This document shows positions 6,844 to 12,243 of a stretch of 12,243 nt of DNA, piece by piece (the first letter of the stretch is position 1; each line of letters opens with the position of its first letter). Origin of the DNA: Candidatus Doudnabacteria bacterium (GTDB lineage Bacteria; Patescibacteriota; Doudnabacteria; UBA920; O2-02-FULL-48-8); the NCBI GenBank assembly GCA_016207695.1, contig JACQPC010000063.1, positions 1-12,243 on the forward strand, in the 5' to 3' direction. Below the pieces are notes generated by a model, which searched no databases, was not told the DNA's origin, and saw nothing but the letters and a program-made list of their open reading frames with translations. Made by a program: the position numbers and the translations under genes.

Positions 6844-7977
6844 ATGCAGGAAGTAAACCAACAAGCGGTCAGTAAATTGCGAGCAGGGTCAAATTTTTTG
6901 ATCATACTGCCTCCTCATCCGGACGGCGATGTGATTGGGGCTGCGCTGGCTTTGCGGTCGCTATTGAAAAAACTGGAAAAAGAGGTGACTGTTCTGTGTC
7001 CCAACAGCGGACTTGACACCAAGTTTTCTTTTTTGCCGGAGTTTGAGCATATTGAGACTGAACTTAAAATCACAAAAAATTTTGTGATTGATATCTCAAG
7101 CAAGCGAGTCGAAGTTGAGGAGCTGTCTTACAAAAAAGAACAGGACCGCCTTTCTATTTACCTTAAGCCTAAGGCGGGGCAATTGGAATCTTCAGACATC
7201 AGTTTCAGAAGTTCCAACTTTCCGTTTGACTTTGTCATTTGCGTAGGGGTGGCCAGCTTGGACCAGTTGGGCGAATATTATTCTGCAAACGCCGAGTTGT
7301 TTTTTGAAACCCCGGTGATGAATATTGACCATTCCGGAGCCAACGAAAATTACGGACAAATCAATTTGGTTAAGCTTAATGCCACTTCTAACGCGGAAAT
7401 TGTGTTTGATTTGATTAACGAATATGAAAGCTCTCTGATTGATCAGAATATCGCCACCCAGCTTTTGACTGGAATCATTGCCAGGACCAATAGTTTTCAG
7501 CATGCGCGCACCACCCCCGCGGCGCTGAATAAAGCTTCCCAGCTGATAGGTCTGGGCGGGGATCAGCAAGAAATCATCAAACAGATTTTTAAAACCAAAA
7601 GCCTGGGGCTGTTGAAGCTGTGGGGGCGGTCACTGGCCAGGCTTAAGCTTTTTCCTGATTTGAATCTAGCATTGTCACAGGTGAATCTTTCCGATATCCA
7701 AAAATCTGGCGCTTTGGAGGAGGATGTAGAGAATATTATTGCCCAAATGGCTACGCAACTGGGGGTGGCTAAAATTTTTGTTTTTTTGGCCGAAAAACAG
7801 ACTAATTCCACCCAGTGTTTTCTAGCAGCCGCAGCCCCCGTTGATTTGTTGTCTTTGTTTGCCCAATATCAGCCCCGATCTGCCGCGGCGGGAATTAAAT
7901 TTGTGATTCCGGGGGGCTCGGCATTTGCCGAAGGGCAAATCCTCCAACTATTGCAAACTAATTTGCCGAAGTTATGA
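6844..7977 (+). CDS. Degenerate DHH/DHHA1-family (NrnA-like) protein, possible pseudoenzyme
   Basis: This 377-residue protein has the layout of DHH phosphoesterases such as NrnA, which cleave short oligonucleotides, pAp or cyclic dinucleotide products with two Mn ions. Motif I is intact (HPDGDVIG, H25, D27, D29). Several other conserved positions are changed. The Asp expected in motif II is G135 (VICVGVASLDQLG). The DHH triad is DHS (162-164). The Asp of the GIIADT-type motif is R214 (GIIARTNSF). The C-terminal GGGH of DHHA1 is GGSA (357-360). Residues about 75-125 form an extra hairpin-like insert. The reading frame is clean, so the protein is probably made. It could bind a nucleotide without cutting it. 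It has a strong promoter and is followed after 27 bases by a pilB-like gene. The fold assignment is fairly sure; loss of activity is inferred. Confidence 0.83.
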   Translation: MQEVNQQAVSKLRAGSNFLIILPPHPDGDVIGAALALRSLLKKLEKEVTVLCPNSGLDTKFSFLPEFEHIETELKITKNFVIDISSKRVEVEELSYKKEQDRLSIYLKPKAGQLESSDISFRSSNFPFDFVICVGVASLDQLGEYYSANAELFFETPVMNIDHSGANENYGQINLVKLNATSNAEIVFDLINEYESSLIDQNIATQLLTGIIARTNSFQHARTTPAALNKASQLIGLGGDQQEIIKQIFKTKSLGLLKLWGRSLARLKLFPDLNLALSQVNLSDIQKSGALEEDVENIIAQMATQLGVAKIFVFLAEKQTNSTQCFLAAAAPVDLLSLFAQYQPRSAAAGIKFVIPGGSAFAEGQILQLLQTNLPKL

Positions 7978-7992
7978 TATACTGCTTATAAA
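7963..7992 (+). promoter_or_regulatory. Candidate promoter of the pilB-like gene
   Basis: TTGCCG (7963-7968), an 18-base spacer and TATAAA (7987-7992) form a plausible sigma-70 promoter with a start near 7999, about 6 bases before the ATG at 8005. The -10 lies at the centre of the inverted repeat described next. An alternative extended -10, TGA-TATACT (7975-7983), overlaps the preceding stop codon. Confidence 0.4.
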
Positions 7993-8004
7993 TAAGCAGT
8001 ATAT
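7977..8004. repeat. Perfect 12-bp inverted repeat filling the gap before the pilB-like gene
   Basis: ATATACTGCTTA (7977-7988) and TAAGCAGTATAT (7993-8004) are exact reverse complements around a TAAA loop. The repeat runs from the last base of the DHH gene's stop codon to the base before the next ATG, covering the whole junction and a candidate -10. It could be an operator for a dimeric repressor, or an RNA hairpin in read-through mRNA. It lacks a U-tract, so it is not a typical terminator. Confidence 0.7.
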
Positions 8005-9645
8005 ATGCTTTCCACAACCGATAAAGAAATCAGACTTAGGCAAGTCTATCGGGAACTGAATCGCAAGTTTGAAGAAGAGGAAACACAAAGAAAAGCCAAA
8101 AAAAATAATATTCCATATATTAATCTTTTTGGCTTTCCGATTGATGCCGCGGCGCTAAGCCTTCTTCCTAGAACCGAGGCTTCCGATGCGGGAGTAGTTG
8201 TCTTCTTTAAAGAGGGCCGGAATCTCAAATTGGGCATTTTGGACTTGAATGAAAATATAAAAAGATTAATAAATAAACTTTCCGGCGAGAGTTATTATGT
8301 GGAGGTTTATCAGATTTCACAAAGCAGCTTCGCCCATGTCCTGGATTCCTATAGCACAATTATTTCGGTTGCCCGAAAATCGCAGGAAATTAAAATTAAG
8401 CCGGATGACAAAAATCTTGAGGCCAGTTCTTTGAAGCAACTAGGCACGAAATTAGCTGCTTCTTCAGCAAGCGAAATGATTGACGTAATTTTGGGTTCAG
8501 CCCTAAACCTGGAATCTTCGGACGTCCATATTGAACCCGAAGCAGGGGGAATAAAGCTGCGCTACCGCATGGACGGAGTGTTGCAGGACATCAGCATGCT
8601 GCCCAAGGATGTCCATCATCAGCTGATTTCCCGCATCAAAATATTATCCAGACTCAAATTAAATATCACCAAAACGCCGCAAGATGGCAGCTTCAGCCTG
8701 ACCTATAGCAACCAACCGGTTGATGTCCGCGTTTCTGTGTTGCCTTCGGCATTTGGAGAGTCGATCGTTATGCGCCTTCTGCGCCAAGATAAAGGCGCGT
8801 TGAAGTTCGAAGAATTGGGGCTTAATGGCGTTGCCGCAAAAAAACTACTTGCTGAAATGGAAAAACCCAACGGCATGATTGTCACTACCGGGCCTACCGG
8901 ATCCGGCAAAACCACAACTCTCTATGCGATTTTGAGCAAATTAAACGAGCCGGGAGTTAAGATTATTACCTTGGAAGACCCGGTGGAGTATAAGATTCCG
9001 GGCATTACCCAAACGCCGGTGGACGAGCGGGCGGGACTAACATTTGCCGCGGGCCTGCGCTCAATCCTGCGGCAAGACCCGGATATCGTGATGGTTGGCG
9101 AAATGCGCGATTTGGAAACCGCGGAGATCGGCTGCCAGGCGGCGTTAACTGGGCACATCGTGCTCTCGACCCTGCATACCAATGATGCCGCTGGCGCCAT
9201 TCCCAGGCTTTTGGATTTAGGGGTGAAGCCTTTCGTTTTGGCTCCAGCCATCAATGCGGTGATTGCCCAAAGGCTGGTGCGGAAAATTTGCACGGAATGC
9301 AAAAAATCCTATGAATTAAGTCCGCAGCTGCGCGCCCGGGTGGAGATGATTTTATCTTCTATTCCGAAAAACAGCGGAGCCGCGGTTCCCCAAGAATTAA
9401 AATTCTATCATAGCGTAGGATGCCAGGCCTGCAGGGGTTTGGGATACAAAGGCCGGATTGGGGTATATGAGCTGTTTACTATAAATGATGAGATTGAGAA
9501 ATTGATTCTGAAGGGGGCAACTCACACCGAAGTGAAGGCTTCAGCTATTGCTTCCGGTATGATCACTATGGCCCAGGACGGCATTCTGAAAGCCTTGGCT
9601 GGCATTACGGACGTGGAAGAAGTCTTCCGCGTGACCGAGGAATAA
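8005..9645 (+). CDS. pilB: PilB/GspE-type secretion and pilus assembly ATPase
   Basis: This is a 546-residue hexameric motor ATPase of the type IV pilus/type II secretion superfamily, which powers pilin polymerisation at the inner membrane. An N-terminal region (about 1-130) resembles the GspE/PilB N-terminal domain. The catalytic core has an Asp-box-like segment (SSDVHIEPEAGGIKLRYRMDG), Walker A GPTGSGKT (296-303), LEDPVEY, Walker B DIVMVGEMRD (about 360-369) and the His-box HIVLSTLHTNDA. A zinc-binding tetracysteine is complete: C429, C432, C473, C476. The zinc motif and long N-terminus favour an assembly ATPase over the retraction ATPase PilT. pilC, pilM and pilins are absent here, so the gene is isolated from a pilus cluster. 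A terminator follows. Confidence 0.94.
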   Translation: MLSTTDKEIRLRQVYRELNRKFEEEETQRKAKKNNIPYINLFGFPIDAAALSLLPRTEASDAGVVVFFKEGRNLKLGILDLNENIKRLINKLSGESYYVEVYQISQSSFAHVLDSYSTIISVARKSQEIKIKPDDKNLEASSLKQLGTKLAASSASEMIDVILGSALNLESSDVHIEPEAGGIKLRYRMDGVLQDISMLPKDVHHQLISRIKILSRLKLNITKTPQDGSFSLTYSNQPVDVRVSVLPSAFGESIVMRLLRQDKGALKFEELGLNGVAAKKLLAEMEKPNGMIVTTGPTGSGKTTTLYAILSKLNEPGVKIITLEDPVEYKIPGITQTPVDERAGLTFAAGLRSILRQDPDIVMVGEMRDLETAEIGCQAALTGHIVLSTLHTNDAAGAIPRLLDLGVKPFVLAPAINAVIAQRLVRKICTECKKSYELSPQLRARVEMILSSIPKNSGAAVPQELKFYHSVGCQACRGLGYKGRIGVYELFTINDEIEKLILKGATHTEVKASAIASGMITMAQDGILKALAGITDVEEVFRVTEE

Positions 9646-9664
9646 AATCTCCTTTTTTAAAAGC

Positions 9665-9687
9665 AATCGCTCTAAGGGCGGTTTTTT
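9665..9687 (+). terminator. Intrinsic terminator after the pilB-like gene
   Basis: AATCGCTC (9665-9672) pairs with GGGCGGTT (9676-9683), including two G-U pairs, around a TAA loop. Together with the end of the stem a run of six T (9682-9687) follows. It separates the DHH/pilB unit from polA. Its T-run touches the polA promoter element. Confidence 0.7.
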
Positions 9688-9695
9688 GTTATTCT
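9687..9695 (+). promoter_or_regulatory. Extended -10 promoter of polA, predicted leaderless
   Basis: TGT-TATTCT is an extended -10 element with 6 bases to the ATG at 9702, the same geometry as at ruvB. The transcription start is predicted on the A of the ATG. No Shine-Dalgarno site is present in this short gap. The -10 matches only 4 of 6, so confidence is moderate. Confidence 0.4.
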
Positions 9696-9701
9696 ATAGA
9701 C

Positions 9702-11978
9702 ATGGACTTCAAGAAAAAAATCTTGCTGATTGACGGGCATGCGTTGTTTCACCGCGCCTACCATGCCCTGCCGAGCATGACCGGGCCCAAAGGGTTTCCC
9801 ACCGGGGCGATTTTCGGCTTTTTGTCCATGCTGTTTAAGGCGCTAGTCGATATTAAACCCACTCATGCCTTGGTGACTTTTGATATGCCAGGCAAAACTT
9901 TCCGCGATACTTTGGCCGCTGACTACAAAGCCAAGCGCAAACCGACGCCGGATGACCTGACCATGCAGCTGCCGAAGCTCAAGGAGATTTTGACAGCACT
10001 TGATATTCCCATTTACGAAAAAATGGGTTACGAAGCCGATGACCTGCTTGGGATTATCGCCCATAAAACTCCGAAAGATATTTTGAATATTATTGTGACA
10101 GGGGATTTGGATCTGCTGCAGCTGATTGACAACCGAACCCATGTTTACAGGTTTAAGATCGGTTTTTCCGACATCCAAATTTTTGACTTGGACAAAATGA
10201 TGGAAGTTTATGGTCTGCATCCTCTACAGTGGGTAGATTACAAATCCATTCGAGGTGACGTGTCAGATAATATTCCAGGCGTGCCAGGCATCGGGGAGAA
10301 GGGGGCTATGGAGTTGATCAAGCAGTTTGGATCCTTGGATGGAGTGTATGGTGCGGTTGGGCGAAAGAGCAAGAAAATTAAGCCGGGAACTTTGAAGAAG
10401 CTTGAGGAAGGCAGAGATAAAGCATATTTGTCGCAAAGGCTGGCCCGAATAGACCAAAAAAACCAGTTGGATTTTGTTTTCGAAAAAACCAAACTTGAGG
10501 ACTATGACCAGACTAGGGTTGTTAAGCTTCTTCGAGAGTTGGAAATTAAGGCTTTGATTCCAAGGTTGCCGAAAGTTTCCGAAAAGTTTGCTGCCAAAAT
10601 TGAATTGCCAAAAATTAAACGCCAGCCAAATGAGTTAATTAAAAACTCCGAGCACGCTTATTTGGCCGCCTATTTGCTTAACCCTGGCACGCGGACTTAT
10701 GAAGAACGCGATTGGGATGAATTAGCTTCTCAACTCAAAGCAAAAAACCTGGTTAGGATTTTTTCTGAAATCGAACTCCCGTTGTCTAATGTTCTTTGGA
10801 ACATGCAAAAACGGGGGATTAAACTTGATGTTAGTTATTTAGCTCAGCTTTCCAAAGAAGCTGATAAGGTTATTATTGAGCTTACCAAAAAAATTCATAA
10901 GTCGGCCGGTAGTGAGTTCAATATTTCTTCCCCAATTCAACTGCGCGAAATTTTATTTGAAAAACTCAAGCTTTCTCCGGAAGGCCTGCGCAAAACCGGC
11001 AAGACCAAAGCCTTATCCACGGCTGCGGAACAATTGGAGAAGCTGCGGGGCTTGCATCCGATTGTTGATTTAATTTTTGAATACCGCGAACTGACCAAGA
11101 TTAAGTCAACCTATTTGGACGCGCTTCCCAAATTGGTCGGGCCCGACGGGCGGTTACATACCAAATACAGCCAGACTGTAGCCGCTACCGGGAGAATTTC
11201 TTCTTCCGAGCCAAATTTGCAAAATATTCCGATTAGGACTGAATTTGGAAACAAGATTCGCAAGGCATTCGTGGCTGATGAAGGTTTTGTTTTAGCATCG
11301 CTGGATTATTCTCAAATAGAACTTCGTATTGCCGCTTCGCTTTCAGGTGATCCAGAGATGATTAAGATTTTCCAAATTGGCGGGGATTTTCATACTGCTA
11401 CAGCTGCCAGGATTTTTAATGCCAAAGAATTAGAAGTTACACCTAGCCAGCGCCGAGATGCCAAGACTATCAATTTCAGCGTGCTATATGGTGTGTCAGC
11501 GTTTGGCCTTTCGGAGCGTTCCAGCATGAGTCGGGCAGAAGCCAGTGAGCATATCAAAAAATATTATGAAGTCTTCAGCAACCTTAAGAAATATATTGAC
11601 GGTATTATCAAAACCGTGCATGAGCAGGGTTTTGTGACCAATCCTTTGAGGAGAATCAGATATTTTCCGGATATTCATTCGCCGAATTTTGGGCTGCGCA
11701 CAGCCGCAGAACGCGCGGCAGTTAATATGCCCATTCAATCGTTGGCCGCCGATATTCTGAAAATGGCCATGATCCAAATTGAAAAAGATTTGCCGCAAGT
11801 GCGGATGTTGCTAACGGTGCATGACGAACTAGTATTTGAAATCAAACCGAATCAGGTTAATGACTTGGTGCCCAAGCTCAAACAGATTATGGAATCGGTT
11901 TATACGCTCAAGATTCCGATAATCGTGGAAGCTAAGATTGGATCAAATTGGATGGAGATGGAGAAGTATGAAAGTTAA
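9702..11978 (+). CDS. polA: DNA polymerase I with 5' nuclease and polymerase domains, vestigial 3'-5' exonuclease domain
   Basis: PolA fills gaps and removes RNA primers. The 758-residue protein is shorter than E. coli (928) or Taq (832) Pol I. The 5' nuclease domain (about 1-290) keeps its metal-binding acids: D11, D61, E111, D113, D114, D135, D137, D186, D189, plus the helix-hairpin-helix IPGVPGIGEKGA. The polymerase domain (about 356-758) has motif A LDYSQIELR with D535, the O-helix KTINFSVLYG with K588 and F592, and motif C VHDELVF with D708-E709, so it should be active. Between them only about 60 residues remain. These include AYLLNPGTRTY, the relic of the end of the exonuclease domain. 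None of its catalytic motifs remain, so no proofreading is expected. It has its own promoter, and the next gene overlaps its end by 11 bases. Confidence 0.98.
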   Translation: MDFKKKILLIDGHALFHRAYHALPSMTGPKGFPTGAIFGFLSMLFKALVDIKPTHALVTFDMPGKTFRDTLAADYKAKRKPTPDDLTMQLPKLKEILTALDIPIYEKMGYEADDLLGIIAHKTPKDILNIIVTGDLDLLQLIDNRTHVYRFKIGFSDIQIFDLDKMMEVYGLHPLQWVDYKSIRGDVSDNIPGVPGIGEKGAMELIKQFGSLDGVYGAVGRKSKKIKPGTLKKLEEGRDKAYLSQRLARIDQKNQLDFVFEKTKLEDYDQTRVVKLLRELEIKALIPRLPKVSEKFAAKIELPKIKRQPNELIKNSEHAYLAAYLLNPGTRTYEERDWDELASQLKAKNLVRIFSEIELPLSNVLWNMQKRGIKLDVSYLAQLSKEADKVIIELTKKIHKSAGSEFNISSPIQLREILFEKLKLSPEGLRKTGKTKALSTAAEQLEKLRGLHPIVDLIFEYRELTKIKSTYLDALPKLVGPDGRLHTKYSQTVAATGRISSSEPNLQNIPIRTEFGNKIRKAFVADEGFVLASLDYSQIELRIAASLSGDPEMIKIFQIGGDFHTATAARIFNAKELEVTPSQRRDAKTINFSVLYGVSAFGLSERSSMSRAEASEHIKKYYEVFSNLKKYIDGIIKTVHEQGFVTNPLRRIRYFPDIHSPNFGLRTAAERAAVNMPIQSLAADILKMAMIQIEKDLPQVRMLLTVHDELVFEIKPNQVNDLVPKLKQIMESVYTLKIPIIVEAKIGSNWMEMEKYES
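11960..11963 (+). promoter_or_regulatory. Shine-Dalgarno site of the last gene
   Basis: GGAG inside the end of polA lies 4 bases before the ATG at 11968. It supports translation of the overlapping downstream gene from the polA message. Confidence 0.45.
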
Positions 11979-12243
11979 AGCTGGTTTTATAGTCGCTTTA
12001 TTTTTGATTATTTTAATTAGCCACTTAATCGCTGTTGCGTATGATTTATATATCAAGGTTTTTTGGTTTGATTTAATCTTACATTTCTTAGGTGGGGTTG
12101 CTTTAGGCTTGTCGGCATTAAGGATTTTCGCCAAGCAGCTTGATCAAACCAAGCCGTGGTTTAGATTCTTAACGGTAGTTATGTTCGCCGTATTGGGAAG
12201 TTTTGCCTGGGAATTGTTTGAGTTTTCCGTTTTGCACTTTGCG
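11968..12243 (+). CDS. Multi-pass membrane protein, DUF2238/YjdF-like, 3' end cut by window
   Basis: The frame opens at an ATG that overlaps the last 11 bases of polA and stays open for 92 codons to the window edge. Hydrophobic helices are visible at about residues 6-26, 31-51 and 66-86. The pattern DLILHFLGG (D35, H39) followed by WELFEF (W81, E82, E85) resembles DUF2238/YjdF-like membrane proteins, where acidic and His residues lie in or near the membrane. Function is unknown. A Shine-Dalgarno GGAG precedes it, suggesting co-expression with polA. The family assignment rests on motif memory and on an incomplete protein. Confidence 0.72.
   Translation, partial: MKVKAGFIVALFLIILISHLIAVAYDLYIKVFWFDLILHFLGGVALGLSALRIFAKQLDQTKPWFRFLTVVMFAVLGSFAWELFEFSVLHFA

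Noticed and set aside
7977..8004. The palindrome before the pilB-like gene as an intrinsic terminator
   Set aside because: The stem is AT-rich and is followed by ATATATG-type sequence and a start codon, not a T-run.
9843..10220. Minus-strand open frame of 125 residues opposite polA
   Set aside because: It is a shadow of the 5' nuclease domain coding sequence with no supporting features.
10275..10300. Second copy of the CCAGGC-type repeat in polA
   Set aside because: The resemblance comes from codons for the helix-hairpin-helix GVPGIG motif; there is no matching inverted arm.
1..12243. CRISPR array, transposase, toxin-antitoxin or defence cassette
   Set aside because: No direct repeat array, transposase motif or recognisable defence domain was found on either strand; the genes are mostly core housekeeping.

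Overview
The window is a gene-dense piece of a bacterial chromosome. It carries eleven essentially complete protein genes, a dnaN that lacks only its first few codons at the left edge, and an unfinished membrane-protein gene at the right edge. The content suggests the Candidate Phyla Radiation (Patescibacteria, Parcubacteria-like). Pointers to this are the very short or overlapping gene junctions, scarce Shine-Dalgarno sites, a small two-TM protein with a bacterial PH domain, a secreted VanW protein, and a PolA that has nearly lost its exonuclease domain. This placement is inference. UGA is used as a stop in dnaN, vanW and the DHH gene, which argues against the recoded lineages where UGA means glycine. 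No tRNA, rRNA, CRISPR array or insertion sequence was seen, and no gap exceeds about 60 bases.

Layout: (1) 3-2165, plus strand: dnaN then recF, the classic pair next to a replication origin; dnaA would be expected to the left of the window. (2) 6782-2174, minus strand: tsaE, vanW, M29 aminopeptidase, ruvB, a 74-residue two-TM protein and a PH-domain membrane protein. The genes are joined by a 20-base overlap (tsaE/vanW), ATGA (vanW/aminopeptidase) and two TAATG fusions (ruvB/ORF74/PH gene). An internal promoter sits just before ruvB. The unit converges on recF with an 8-base gap and no visible terminator. (3) 6783-6843: a 61-base divergent region with two interleaved promoters. (4) 6844-9645, plus strand: a degenerate DHH-family protein, then a PilB/GspE-type motor ATPase, separated by a perfect 12-bp inverted repeat, and closed by an intrinsic terminator. 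(5) 9702-12243, plus strand: polA, overlapping an unfinished DUF2238/YjdF-like membrane-protein gene.

Functionally the window mixes DNA replication and repair (sliding clamp, RecF, RuvB, DNA polymerase I), tRNA t6A modification (TsaE), envelope and peptide metabolism (VanW, M29 peptidase, small membrane proteins) and type IV pilus or secretion energetics (PilB). The points most worth a second look are the DHH protein, which has lost conserved residues in several signature motifs and sits beside pilB; the palindrome centred on a likely pilB -10 element; a hairpin that looks like a 27-bp in-frame insertion in recF; the vestigial PolA exonuclease domain; and the repeated placement of -10 elements so close to start codons that leaderless mRNAs are predicted.
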